Made by a program: the position numbers and the translations under genes
Part shown: positions 26,003-34,665 of the stretch, piece after piece
Position numbering within the stretch: position 1 is the first letter of the stretch
Layout of the letters: each line of letters starts with the position of its first letter
The notes under the pieces: generated by a model
Told to the model about the DNA's origin: nothing
Databases searched by the model: none
Seen by the model: only the letters and a program-made list of their open reading frames with translations
NCBI GenBank assembly: GCA_943328975.2
Contig: CALQCC020000019.1
Span: 16,553 to 80,552 of the forward strand
Source of the DNA: Bordetella parapertussis
GTDB taxonomy: Bacteria > Acidobacteriota > Terriglobia > Bryobacterales > Bryobacteraceae
DNA: 64,000 nt
Direction of reading: 5' to 3'

Positions 26003-26617
26003 CTACGCTGGGGAACTACGATCTACCTCGACACGAAATGTCGCAAACTGATGGCCGATCAAGAACCGGATTATCAAGGGACCGGCGAGAAATACTGTCG
26101 TAGCAAGTGTCAGCGGAGCTGCGAAGCTTACTCGGATCAATCCAAACAAGATGTTCATGGGCAGCAGTATCAACTGGACAAGGAATGTTGCCACTAAGGT
26201 CCTCCAGAAAATGAATAGGGCGACATCGATGCGCTGCGTGAATTGAAATCGCCCGGCCTGACTGCTGTCGGTAACGATAATTAATGTAAATCGCCGGTAT
26301 GGCCACCGAACTATCAGAGGCGTAAATAGGAATATCGCGATGGCCCACCAGATTTGCGGGAGCAACCACTGAAGAGGCGCGACTGTGAGCAACTCTGCTG
26401 TTCTCGGACCACCCATGTACATCACCATGACCTGAACGGAAACGAACATCGCGCTGATCGAGAAAAGCGTTGCCGTCCATCCAATGCGCCAGAATACGGC
26501 CACCGCCTCGCGGTGGGAAAGGTCGACAGCCGATCTAGTCGCTGGCGGCGATGTCCATCCGCAGCTACAAGCGCGGGACCCAAACAGCAATGGATTGCTA
26601 CATGTGGGGCATGTCAT
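26003..26617 (-). CDS. Zinc-ribbon membrane protein, unknown function
   Basis: A 204-residue protein with an N-terminal zinc ribbon (MTCPTCSNPLLFGSRACSCGW; four Cys) and four predicted helices in two pairs (about 43-70, 85-105, 130-155 and 165-190). I do not recognise a specific family. The ATG at 26615-26617 overlaps the stop of the MFS gene by four bases, so it is translated as the last gene of the ferredoxin-reductase-MFS run. The open frame extends upstream over the MFS gene but that part is only a shadow. Confidence 0.75.
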   Translation of the reverse strand: MTCPTCSNPLLFGSRACSCGWTSPPATRSAVDLSHREAVAVFWRIGWTATLFSISAMFVSVQVMVMYMGGPRTAELLTVAPLQWLLPQIWWAIAIFLFTPLIVRWPYRRFTLIIVTDSSQAGRFQFTQRIDVALFIFWRTLVATFLVQLILLPMNILFGLIRVSFAAPLTLATTVFLAGPLIIRFLIGHQFATFRVEVDRSSPA

Positions 26618-27801
26618 TGGAGGTTCCTCTGCGTGGATGAAGTACGTGTCAGCAACCACCAGCAGAACGTCCCCAGCACCGGCATCAAACTCACGACGAT
26701 GAACGTCGTCGCGTAGCGTTGTTGATCGAACCATCCACCCAGCACTGGTAACAACACCGCGACCAGCGCCGACCACGATCCAGCCGCCATGCCCGCGACC
26801 ATCGATCGCTGGCCTTCCGGATACGCCCGTGCGCCGGAGCGCAAGCCCACGACGATGAAGCCTGCCGTTACGAACATCGCCCAGAAGAACACCAGCACCG
26901 CGGTCAGCGGAGTTGTCATCCAGGTGACTCCCGCCAGTGGAAATCCCAGCACCGTCAGCAACACGTAGAGCCCTAACGGACGATCCTTCTCTGTCGCGTA
27001 ACGATCCGAAGCCCAGCCCCAGAAGAAGTAACCGACTTCCCATCCGAGTGGCGGGATCCACAACAATGCGCCCAGCTCCGCTTGTGTCGCGCCCAGTGCG
27101 CGATTCAAATACAGCGGTGCCAGATAGAGGATCGGCCCCAGCGCGAAGGCTCCCACAGCATAGGCTGACACTAGAGCCCAGAAGCGACGTTCGAAAAGAT
27201 TCGGCCACGCGATGCGTTCCGGCTTGCGCGCAGGCATGTGCAGAAACGGAGGGCGGGCCGTGAACCACCACAGCACCAACCACGCGAGTCCCAAGACGCC
27301 GGTCACGAGAAACGCATAGCGCCAACCGAAGCGGGCCGCGATGGGGACCACGATGATCGGCGCAACGATCGCGCCCAGCGATCCGCCGCTATACGAGATC
27401 GCGATGCCGCGTGCTTGTTTCGACGGGGGCAGGGAATCCATCGCCGTGCGGAAGCCTCCGGGGAACGTCGCGCCTTCGCCGAAGCCGAGCAGCGCGCGCG
27501 CCACAGCGAAGCCCATGAAGCCGCCCATGAACGCGTGCGAAGCGCTGGCGAAGGTCCACAACCCGACCGCGAATAACATGCCGATACGCAGTCCGAAGTA
27601 GTCGAGCATCGAACCCCATACCGGATTCGCGATCATGTACGCGTAGGAGAACGCAGCGACCACGGTAGCGTAGCTCTGCGCACTCATGCCCGTGTCAGCC
27701 AGGATGGTAGGAGACAGCACAGCGAGGATCTGGCGGTCCACATAGGACAGCCAGGAGCATGCCATCATCACGATGCTCGCCGTCCAGATGCGCCAATTCA
27801 C
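26614..27801 (-). CDS. Major facilitator superfamily transporter
   Basis: A 395-residue, 12-helix MFS transporter. The start MNWRIWTASIVMMACSWLSYVDRQILAVLSPTI has the helix-1 D/R motif of the anion-cation symporter (ExuT-like) group. Helices 2-3 contain NPVWGSMLDYFGLRIGM, the MFS A-motif region, and ARALLGFGEGATFPGGFRTAMDSLPPSKQARG is the ACS-type signature. The substrate is probably an organic acid or sugar acid. It overlaps both neighbours by four bases. Confidence 0.88.
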   Translation of the reverse strand: MNWRIWTASIVMMACSWLSYVDRQILAVLSPTILADTGMSAQSYATVVAAFSYAYMIANPVWGSMLDYFGLRIGMLFAVGLWTFASASHAFMGGFMGFAVARALLGFGEGATFPGGFRTAMDSLPPSKQARGIAISYSGGSLGAIVAPIIVVPIAARFGWRYAFLVTGVLGLAWLVLWWFTARPPFLHMPARKPERIAWPNLFERRFWALVSAYAVGAFALGPILYLAPLYLNRALGATQAELGALLWIPPLGWEVGYFFWGWASDRYATEKDRPLGLYVLLTVLGFPLAGVTWMTTPLTAVLVFFWAMFVTAGFIVVGLRSGARAYPEGQRSMVAGMAAGSWSALVAVLLPVLGGWFDQQRYATTFIVVSLMPVLGTFCWWLLTRTSSTQRNLQ

Positions 27802-28961
27802 TTAGGAATGATAGCGGACTTCAGGTCGAAGCTTTCGTCGGACGCCTGCTCGGGCGTGACGTTGGCCCGCGCCGCAATCAACTTCCGAGCCGTCATGTGC
27901 TCCGCCGCCCGATTGATCGAGTCGACAGACTTGAGCACCCCCTCGCGGTAATAGAAGACCGAAAACTTGTTCGATGCTGGATCGCCCCGCGTCACCGTCT
28001 GATCGTAGCCCGGAGCCAGTCCAGCCATCTGCAGGTGAATATCGAACTGATCGCTCCAGAACCACGGGGCCGCATCGTATACCGTCGGCTTCCCCGTAAT
28101 GTTCTTCGCAACGCACGCCGCTTGATCGATCGCGTTCTGCACCGACTCCAGCCGCACCCTCGCACCCGCATAAGGATTCGGATACTCCGCGCCATCGCCG
28201 ATGGCGAAGATGTCCGGGTCCGATGTCTCCAGCCGTTCATTGACCGCAATGCCGTTGCCCACCGCGAGCCCGCACGCCTGAGCCAATTCATCGTTGGGCA
28301 ACACGCCGATCCCCGCAACAACCAGCTGGCCCTCCGATCTCTCGACGCGCTCCAGACCCTTGTCGAGTAACACCTGCACGCCGCGAGCCTCATGCTGCGA
28401 ACGGAAATATTCCGACACCACCGGCGCAACCACGCGAGCCATCAACCGGGGAGCCGCTTCCATCACCGTCACGTTTTTGCTCAGTGCCCGAGCCGCAGCC
28501 GCCACTTCCAGCCCGATAAAGCCGCCGCCAATCACGACGACGTCTTGCGCCTCGCCCATCCGCCGTTTCACTTCCGCTGATTCGCGCAGCGTCCGCAAAT
28601 AGCAGACGTATTCTGCCCCAGGCAGCGTCAGCGGTCGGTTGCGCGCCCCCGTCGCTAGGATCAACTTGCTGTAAGGAACCGTCGCGCCACCAGATAGCCG
28701 GACCTGCGAGGGTTCAATGGCCACCACCCGTTCGCCTGTGATCAGGTCGATGCGCTGCGTCTGATAAAACTCCGCGGTCCGCAGGATGGCATGCCGCTCC
28801 TCCTGCTTGCCTAGCAGCATCCCCTTGGAGAGTGGAGGCCGCTGATACGGAAGATGCGGCTCTTCACCGATGATGGTGATCGATTCCTCGTAGCCTTCCG
28901 CGCGCAGCGAAACCGCCGCTTGAAAGCCCCCCTGTCCGCCACCGACGATGACAACGCTCAT
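27798..28961 (-). CDS. FAD-dependent ferredoxin reductase
   Basis: A 387-residue NAD(P)H-ferredoxin reductase of the putidaredoxin/rhodocoxin reductase type, passing electrons to the 2Fe-2S ferredoxin encoded just upstream. FAD binding is seen in VVIVGGGQGGFQAAVSLR, the NAD-binding fold in VVVIGGGFIGLEVAAAA, and FAD contact in DIFAIGDGAEY. It is shorter than the usual 400-425 residues: between VLLDKGLERVERSEG and QLVVAGIGVLPN about 20 residues of the usual beta-hairpin are missing. It starts four bases upstream of the ferredoxin stop and overlaps the MFS gene by four bases. Confidence 0.88.
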   Translation of the reverse strand: MSVVIVGGGQGGFQAAVSLRAEGYEESITIIGEEPHLPYQRPPLSKGMLLGKQEERHAILRTAEFYQTQRIDLITGERVVAIEPSQVRLSGGATVPYSKLILATGARNRPLTLPGAEYVCYLRTLRESAEVKRRMGEAQDVVVIGGGFIGLEVAAAARALSKNVTVMEAAPRLMARVVAPVVSEYFRSQHEARGVQVLLDKGLERVERSEGQLVVAGIGVLPNDELAQACGLAVGNGIAVNERLETSDPDIFAIGDGAEYPNPYAGARVRLESVQNAIDQAACVAKNITGKPTVYDAAPWFWSDQFDIHLQMAGLAPGYDQTVTRGDPASNKFSVFYYREGVLKSVDSINRAAEHMTARKLIAARANVTPEQASDESFDLKSAIIPK

Positions 28962-28965
28962 GGCG

Positions 28966-29286
28966 CTATTGCGTCACGGGTATGTGAACGATGCACCCGT
29001 CGTGCTCCGGTCGCACACGGATCTGGCAGCTCAACCGGCTGTTCATCTTGCGCGGAGCCGCCGCCGATTCCAGCATCGAGTCTTCATCCGGGTCCATCGG
29101 ATCGAGCAACGGCAGGCACGCTTCATCCACGTAGACATGGCACGTAGCGCATTGCAGGTTGCCCCCGCAAGCTCCGACGATGCCGTCGATATTGTTCTGC
29201 ACGGCCCCTTCCATGATGGAGTCGCCTTGAAGGACGTCAACGGTGCGCGAGACACCTTTATCGGATACGTAAGTGATTTTTGGCAT
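28966..29286 (-). CDS. 2Fe-2S ferredoxin, adrenodoxin/putidaredoxin type
   Basis: A 106-residue electron carrier. The cluster ligands are in CGGNLQCATC plus a distal Cys in LSCQIRV, the C-x5-C-x2-C-xn-C arrangement of the vertebrate-type and bacterial P450 ferredoxins. The length is normal. It is followed four bases later by its probable reductase. The terminal oxygenase is not next to them; a cytochrome P450 elsewhere is the usual partner, and the Rieske enzyme at 154 is a less likely one. Confidence 0.93.
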   Translation of the reverse strand: MPKITYVSDKGVSRTVDVLQGDSIMEGAVQNNIDGIVGACGGNLQCATCHVYVDEACLPLLDPMDPDEDSMLESAAAPRKMNSRLSCQIRVRPEHDGCIVHIPVTQ

Positions 29287-29327
29287 GGGCGAAACTCATA
29301 GTATCGCCCATTGCCAGTGAGGGTGTC

Positions 29328-31205
29328 CTACTGCACTAGCGAGAAGTTGATCTCAACCTGCGTGAGTGTCTCGACGGGCTGGCCGTTCAGGAGGGTGGGC
29401 TTGTAGGTCCACTGCCCCACTGCGTGTTGCGCCGCCTCGATCAACATGGCAGGCCCGCTCACGGGGGATGTTTCCTTGACCGCGCCATCCTTGCCGATTA
29501 AGACGTTCAATGTGACAATCCCTTGCACGCGCGCTTGCTTGGCGATAGGAGGATAGACAGGCGCAACCTTGTTCACGATCATGGCGTTTGCGACGCCCGC
29601 GGAGACGCGCGTTGCGCCCGCCGGAAAGTTCGGTGGCGGTGGAGGCGGTGGCGGAGGAGGCGGAGCGCCTTGCCCCGCCTGGACGATGATCAGGGTGAGT
29701 TGTCCGTCACCCAGGCGCAGCATGTTCAGGGCTAGGTGCTCATCCACGGACTTGAGCGTTGCCTGCATCTGAGCAATCGGTGGCACGGTATCGCCAACTT
29801 TCAATCCCAGCGCGCGGCTCGCACGTTGTTCCAACTCCGCTGACATGCTCTGGAAGTAGATCGCGCCGATCACGCCCGACACTTGCGGGGACGTACCACG
29901 CCCGCCGATCACGCCTGTCGGTTGCGGGACCGCGAAGGGTCCTCCTCGTCCACCCTTGGTCTGTCCAGGAGGTGGAGGTGGAGGCGGAGGAGGTGGCGGA
30001 GCCGTTGCAACTCCAGGCTGCGTCGCCTGTGCAAACGTCACCGTAACCCGCGCGCTGGTTGGCGGAGCCGGTTGCGTCGAGTAATGCCAGTTGAGAACAT
30101 TCGCCAAAACCGCCTTACGCAAATCCTCCGGACCGCTCACTACGCGAGCATCCGTAACTTCGCCCTTCGCATTCACACTCGCATCTACGACGATGGTGCC
30201 CGTGGCGGTCACACCGCTGGGATAGAATACAGGCGTCCGATGCTGCAAGGCCGCGCCCGCATTGACTGTGATCCCCGGACCATCTGCCACCGTCTGCGCC
30301 GAGCCCACCAGTGGAAACAGCCACACGCCCGCTACCATCGCAACAAACATCGCACTCGCCGCAACCGCGCCACGAGCCATCAACTTCGCCTTCGACATGG
30401 GACCCTCTTTCAACATCGCAGCCACTCGCACCGCGAGTTGGCGTTTCTTCAAAAATAACGGCGCCGGCGCAATATCGGAAGAAATGCCCGGACGCATCTT
30501 CTGCGCGGCCACCGCCACCAGCGCTTCTAAGTAACCCGCTTGGTCGCGCGTGCCTTCCACCACTTCCCGATCCACCACCTGCTCCCGTGCCAACTGAACT
30601 TGGCTCAGCGCGTACCAAATCGCAGGGTGAAACCACAGCGCCCCGCGCAGCGCTTCCTCCGCCATCACGAACCACCAGTCGCCGCGTTCCACATGCAACA
30701 ACTCATGCCGGGCGATCGAATTCCGCATCCCCTCAGGAATGTCGAACACGCGAGCAGGCAGCAGCACTGTCCGCCCGAACGTCACCGGACCCGTGATCTG
30801 CTCTGAGGCATACCAGTTCACCTGAGCATCGTAAGTCGCAATCGGCGAAGCGATGCGCTGCGCCTTACCGCGCAACCGCCGTAGCCGCCACAATCCCACC
30901 GCCAGCCATGCGAACCGCAAGCCCGCACCAGCCACAAGAACATCCGACCACCCGAGGGTTTCCCAATAGGACGGCGCCCGTGACGCAACCCCGGTCGAGG
31001 TAATCGTTACACCGACGGGGATCTCCTCCACAGCAACAGGCAACGGCATTGTCCACGGCTCCACCACCGGAAGCAGAACCGCGACCACCATCAACCCCTG
31101 CCAGAACCACAACCGCGCCCGAGCGTTCCCCAACACCCGAGCCACTGCCGCTCCCACGGCCACCAGCAGCGCGACCTGCAAAGTCCACGTCCATAGATTG
31201 ATCAT
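29328..31205 (-). CDS. BlaR1-like M56 peptidase fused to TonB-type domains
   Basis: A 625-residue membrane protein. The N-terminal part has several helices and an M56 zinc-protease motif H167-ELL-H171 in ARHELLHVERGDW, as in BlaR1/MecR1, which cleave or trigger cleavage of the paired repressor. After a further helix near 275-300 come two TonB-C-like domains (about 310-390, VDASVNAKGEVTDARV, and 545-625, LNVLIGKDGAVKETSPVSG) separated by two polyproline tracts of about eleven prolines each. In place of a penicillin-binding sensor it thus has energy-transducer-type domains, a form common in Acidobacteria. It overlaps the BlaI-like repressor gene by four bases. Confidence 0.85.
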   Translation of the reverse strand: MINLWTWTLQVALLVAVGAAVARVLGNARARLWFWQGLMVVAVLLPVVEPWTMPLPVAVEEIPVGVTITSTGVASRAPSYWETLGWSDVLVAGAGLRFAWLAVGLWRLRRLRGKAQRIASPIATYDAQVNWYASEQITGPVTFGRTVLLPARVFDIPEGMRNSIARHELLHVERGDWWFVMAEEALRGALWFHPAIWYALSQVQLAREQVVDREVVEGTRDQAGYLEALVAVAAQKMRPGISSDIAPAPLFLKKRQLAVRVAAMLKEGPMSKAKLMARGAVAASAMFVAMVAGVWLFPLVGSAQTVADGPGITVNAGAALQHRTPVFYPSGVTATGTIVVDASVNAKGEVTDARVVSGPEDLRKAVLANVLNWHYSTQPAPPTSARVTVTFAQATQPGVATAPPPPPPPPPPPGQTKGGRGGPFAVPQPTGVIGGRGTSPQVSGVIGAIYFQSMSAELEQRASRALGLKVGDTVPPIAQMQATLKSVDEHLALNMLRLGDGQLTLIIVQAGQGAPPPPPPPPPPPNFPAGATRVSAGVANAMIVNKVAPVYPPIAKQARVQGIVTLNVLIGKDGAVKETSPVSGPAMLIEAAQHAVGQWTYKPTLLNGQPVETLTQVEINFSLVQ

Positions 31206-31570
31206 GACTTGATGCTCCGCCGGATCTCGTCCAGTTCTTCTTTCGAAAGTTGATCGTCTTCCACCAAGTGAAGCAGCAACGGCTCCGCCGCCCCATTGAA
31301 CACGCGATCCACAAACTCCCGCACCATCGCCCGGATCACAGTCTTTTGCGGCTTGCTGGGAGTGTAGATAAACGCATTGCCCCCCGAACGCTTCTTGAGA
31401 AATCCCTTGGTCTCCAGAATGTTCATCATGGTCATGACGGTGGTGTAGGCGATCTTGCGCTGTTCGAGAAGCGCCTCATACACCTGCCGCACATTGCACG
31501 GCCCCAGCCTCCAGATCACCTTCATGATCTCCAGTTCCTGGTCCGTGAGAGTGTTCTTGCCGCCCTTCAT
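31202..31570 (-). CDS. BlaI/MecI-family transcriptional repressor
   Basis: A 122-residue winged-helix repressor. LTDQELEIMKVIWRLGPCNVRQVYEALLEQRKIAYTTVMTMMNILETKGFLKKR is the full DNA-binding domain, followed by the dimerisation and cleavage region ending LSKEELDEIRRSIKS. It probably controls its own operon with the M56 protease, which would inactivate it on signal. Its start codon lies inside a perfect inverted repeat that matches the BlaI operator pattern. No ribosome site is visible, which suggests a leaderless message. Confidence 0.93.
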   Translation of the reverse strand: MKGGKNTLTDQELEIMKVIWRLGPCNVRQVYEALLEQRKIAYTTVMTMMNILETKGFLKKRSGGNAFIYTPSKPQKTVIRAMVREFVDRVFNGAAEPLLLHLVEDDQLSKEELDEIRRSIKS

Positions 31571-31589
31571 ACTAAGACATTAGTATGAA
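31566..31589 (-). promoter_or_regulatory. Putative BlaI operator over the repressor start codon
   Basis: A perfect inverted repeat with ten-base arms TTCATACTAA and TTAGTATGAA separated by four bases. Its core TACTAA and TTAGTA half-sites fit the TACTA/TAGTA pattern of BlaI/MecI operators. The ATG of the repressor lies within one arm, and a TTGACT box lies about 18 bases further upstream, so repressor binding would block its own promoter. Confidence 0.75.
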
Positions 31590-31624
31590 GCCGCTAGTAA
31601 GTCAACGGAAAGTTTTCGATCTTT

Positions 31625-31987
31625 TTACTGCGGAGGGAAATGAACGACAACTTCCGACTGCACCGCTATCGCGATCCCGTCCCGCAGATAGGGCCGGAAG
31701 CGCCACTGCATAACCGCCTTCATCGCCGCTTCACGCAACATCGCGGGACCCTTGACGGCCTTGATGCTATGAAGAGTGCCAGACGGATTCAAGTGCACGG
31801 TAACCAGGACGTCCCCTGCAATGTGCTGCGCCTGCGCCTCAGACGGATACTCCGGCGCAACTTGTTTGAAGATCAGCGCCTGGAATCTCCCGGCGTCTAT
31901 AACCGGTGCTACTGGAGAGGGACGTCCAGGCGGCAGTTGCGCTTGCACAATCGCCGAGAGGAAGAACCCGACCATCAACAGCCGCAT
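31625..31987 (-). CDS. TonB-C domain protein, exported
   Basis: A 120-residue protein with a signal peptide (MRLLMVGFFLSAIVQAQ) and one TonB C-terminal domain: VAPEYPSEAQAQHIAGDVLVTVHLNPSGTLHSIKAVKGPAMLREAAMKAVMQWRFRPYLRDG. It resembles the TonB-like repeats in the neighbouring BlaR1-like protein. With no membrane anchor or proline-rich linker it is not a classical energy transducer; its role is unknown. It lies upstream of blaI on the same strand, 54 bases from it. Confidence 0.78.
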   Translation of the reverse strand: MRLLMVGFFLSAIVQAQLPPGRPSPVAPVIDAGRFQALIFKQVAPEYPSEAQAQHIAGDVLVTVHLNPSGTLHSIKAVKGPAMLREAAMKAVMQWRFRPYLRDGIAIAVQSEVVVHFPPQ

Positions 31988-32007
31988 CGGCCTCCTCCTA
32001 TTATTAC

Positions 32008-33033
32008 TTACGCGTTCAGGAACGCCTGCCCGATGTGCCGCACCGTCGACATCACCCGACCGTAGTCCATGCGGATCGGACCCAGCACCGCGATCACCGC
32101 CGACAAGCCGCCGTCGAGTTTCACCGGCAGTCCGATCAAGCTCAGCTCACGCATCGCCGGATGAATCTCCGCCAATCCCACATGCACGCCGACCTCGCCC
32201 GCAGGCTGCCCCAGGAAGCGATCCAGCAAGTCCAACACGCGCTTCTTTTCTTCCAGCGCCCGGAATAACTCGCGCAGCTTCTCTTTGGTCAGGTGCAGAT
32301 CCAGCACCACCAAATTGCTGGCGCCATCCATGTGGACCTCAGGCATCGGTCCCACATCCATCAATCCCTTGGCGTACAGCAGCGTGAGTTTGCTCAACAC
32401 GGCGTCGTACGTGGCCTCGGCGTGCGAGAGCCGCGTCGCCAGCTCGCGACGCACATCTTCCAGAGCCCAGCCCTCGAAGTTGCGATTGACGTAATTCTTG
32501 ATCGAGGTCAAGTCGTCGGCGCTCACCGCTTGATCCAGCAGCACCACTTGATTGCGCACCTGATGATCGCGCGTCATCACCACCATCAAGACGCGATTGT
32601 CGGACAGCCCGACCAACTCCAACCGCTCCAGCGCCGGATTCGACCGCGGGATCGCCGCGGCGATGCCCACGCTATGCGTGCGCTCGGTCAACATGCGCGA
32701 AGTGAACTCAATGCGCTGGTCTACCGAATCGAGCTTGCCCAGCTCAAACCGCAGGCGGTCGATTTCAGTATTCACCAGCCGCCGCATGCCCAGCGATTCC
32801 ACGTAACTGCGAAACGCACTTTCAGTCGGAATGCGACCAGCAGAGGTGTGGGGTTGGCTGAGGTAGCCTTCTTCTTCCAGGTCCGCCATGACGTTGCGAA
32901 TCGATGCCGCGCTCAACTGATCGTGACGGCTGCGCGCAATTGTCCGCGACGCCACAGGTTCACCCGTAGCGATGTACGCTTCGACAATATCGTGCAGCAC
33001 TTCCTGGCCGCGAGCAGTTAACGAATTTCCCAC
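32008..33033 (-). CDS. hrcA: Heat-inducible transcription repressor HrcA
   Basis: A 341-residue HrcA, which represses heat-shock genes by binding CIRCE elements and is helped by GroE. The N-terminal winged helix LTARGQEVLHDIVEAYIATGEPVASRTIAR and SAASIRNVMADLEEEGYLSQPHTSAGRIPTESAFRSYV are diagnostic, and the C-terminal GAF-like region ends VLGPIRMDYGRVMSTVRHIG. It is not next to dnaK-dnaJ, which in this genome has hspR instead. I saw no CIRCE in this window, so its targets lie elsewhere, probably groES-groEL. Confidence 0.94.
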   Translation of the reverse strand: MGNSLTARGQEVLHDIVEAYIATGEPVASRTIARSRHDQLSAASIRNVMADLEEEGYLSQPHTSAGRIPTESAFRSYVESLGMRRLVNTEIDRLRFELGKLDSVDQRIEFTSRMLTERTHSVGIAAAIPRSNPALERLELVGLSDNRVLMVVMTRDHQVRNQVVLLDQAVSADDLTSIKNYVNRNFEGWALEDVRRELATRLSHAEATYDAVLSKLTLLYAKGLMDVGPMPEVHMDGASNLVVLDLHLTKEKLRELFRALEEKKRVLDLLDRFLGQPAGEVGVHVGLAEIHPAMRELSLIGLPVKLDGGLSAVIAVLGPIRMDYGRVMSTVRHIGQAFLNA

Positions 33034-33057
33034 GTCTGCCGCTATTATCGCAGAGCG

Positions 33058-33189
33058 CTAGATCCGATGCAGCCGGTAGATGTTTCCGTCGAGTAGCAGC
33101 ACGCACACGCACCCGATCCAATACAGCAGCAGCACGCCGCTGGCTATTGCGAGAGCAACAGTGAGCGCAGCCAGTGCGAGCGGATCCAT
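33058..33189 (-). CDS. Very small membrane protein (43 residues)
   Basis: Reads MDPLALAALTVALAIASG, then a continuous hydrophobic stretch to about residue 33, ending NIYRLHRI. It is a single long or two short membrane helices. No ribosome site is evident and no family is recognised. It lies between lysC and hrcA on the same strand, 24 bases before hrcA. Confidence 0.35.
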   Translation of the reverse strand: MDPLALAALTVALAIASGVLLLYWIGCVCVLLLDGNIYRLHRI

Positions 33190-33246
33190 GTGGGCAAGTA
33201 TGCGCCCGTTCCTGTCAACAAACAATCACCCAGGAAAGTGGACGTA

Positions 33247-34665
33247 CTAAGTACTTTGCCCCATCCCGCACTCTTCATGCACCGCCCGCACAGCCTGCTC
33301 CAGATCCTTGCGATCCACTACCACTGCGATCGTCAACTCGCTCGACCCCTGCGCGATCACCACGATATTGATGTTGTTGCGGGAGATCGCAGTAAAGATC
33401 CGTCCCGCCAGGCCCGGAGTTCCGCGCATGCCTTCGCCCACCACCGCCAGTAGTCCGATCTCTTTGTCGATCCGAATCGGCTTTAAGTAGTCGTGCGCAA
33501 TCTCCAACGCCAAGCTCGCTTGCAGAAACTCCTGCGCCCGCGCCAGTTCATTCTGCCGGACTAGGAAACAAAAACTCTGCGTGTAGCTGGAGCTAGTGAT
33601 CAACATCACTTCTACACCCGACCGCGACAGCGCCTCAATCGCCTCCGCCATCACCTTGGTTCCGCTGATCTCGGCACTCGCCGGCTCAATCGACACCATC
33701 GCGATATCCGTCATCGACGTCACCGCGCGTGGACCCAGCCCCGTCTTGATCTCGGGAACAATGCGCGTTCCCGGCTTCTCGGGAGCGAAACTATTCTTGC
33801 TCCACACCGGAATCTTGCGCTCCGCCAACGGAGCCAGCGTGCGCGGATGCAGCACCTTCGCGCCGTTATACGCGAGCTCCGCCGCCTCCGCGTACGTAAC
33901 TTCCGGCAGCACCCGAGCATTCTTCACCAGCCGCGGATCCGCGCTCATAATGCCGTCGACATCGGTCCAGATCCACAACTCGCTCGCATCCAGAGCCGCC
34001 GCTAGAATCGATGCCGAGAAGTCCGATCCGCCCCGGCCCAACGTAGTCGGACGTCCATCCAGAGTCGACGCATTGAAGCCCGTCACCACCGGCAACACCC
34101 GCTGATCCAGCAAAGGCCGCATCACTTTCGCTGCCCGCTCCCGCGTAGCATCCATCAAAGGAGTCGCATTCCCGAACACCGCATCGGTCGCGATCACCGA
34201 CGCCGCATTCACCGCCTGCGCCGCCGTCCCCTCGGAACTCAAATAATCCGCAATCAGAAACGCGCTCAACCGTTCCCCAATCGCGATGGCTTGATCCACG
34301 GACTTCGGCGGCCGCTCGCCCAACAGCAACATTCCGCGAGCGATCCGCGCGAACTCCGCGATCAACGCCTCAATCCCCGCGCGCGCCGCGTCCTGCTTAC
34401 TGGCTGGCAGCAAGTCCTTGGCGCAGTCCAGATGCCGCGCCGTCAGCGTCGCCAGATTCGCCTCCAGCCCCTCGGAGTCCCCGGTTTCAGCCTTCTTCAA
34501 CGTGTCCAGCAACAGATCCGTCACCTTCGACATCGCCGAAACCACGATCGCCACCGGCCTCTTCGCGTGCTGCTCCGCCGTCAACTTCGCGGCCACCTTC
34601 ATGCGGTCCGCCGAGCCCATGCTCGTCCCGCCAAACTTCATCACCAACAATTCTGTCGCGCTCAA
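33247..34665 (-). CDS. lysC: Aspartate kinase
   Basis: A 472-residue aspartokinase, the first enzyme of lysine, threonine and methionine synthesis (aspartate to aspartyl phosphate). The N-terminal kinase domain shows VMKFGGTSMGSADRM, and then GFNASTLDGRPTTLGRGGSDFSA and ELWIWTDVDGIMSADPR. Two ACT domains follow at about 310-460, including the GEGMRGTPGLAGRIFTAISRNNINI allosteric block. The length fits the monofunctional LysC-type. It overlaps the end of cmk by four bases (ATGA). Confidence 0.94.
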   Translation of the reverse strand: MSATELLVMKFGGTSMGSADRMKVAAKLTAEQHAKRPVAIVVSAMSKVTDLLLDTLKKAETGDSEGLEANLATLTARHLDCAKDLLPASKQDAARAGIEALIAEFARIARGMLLLGERPPKSVDQAIAIGERLSAFLIADYLSSEGTAAQAVNAASVIATDAVFGNATPLMDATRERAAKVMRPLLDQRVLPVVTGFNASTLDGRPTTLGRGGSDFSASILAAALDASELWIWTDVDGIMSADPRLVKNARVLPEVTYAEAAELAYNGAKVLHPRTLAPLAERKIPVWSKNSFAPEKPGTRIVPEIKTGLGPRAVTSMTDIAMVSIEPASAEISGTKVMAEAIEALSRSGVEVMLITSSSYTQSFCFLVRQNELARAQEFLQASLALEIAHDYLKPIRIDKEIGLLAVVGEGMRGTPGLAGRIFTAISRNNINIVVIAQGSSELTIAVVVDRKDLEQAVRAVHEECGMGQST

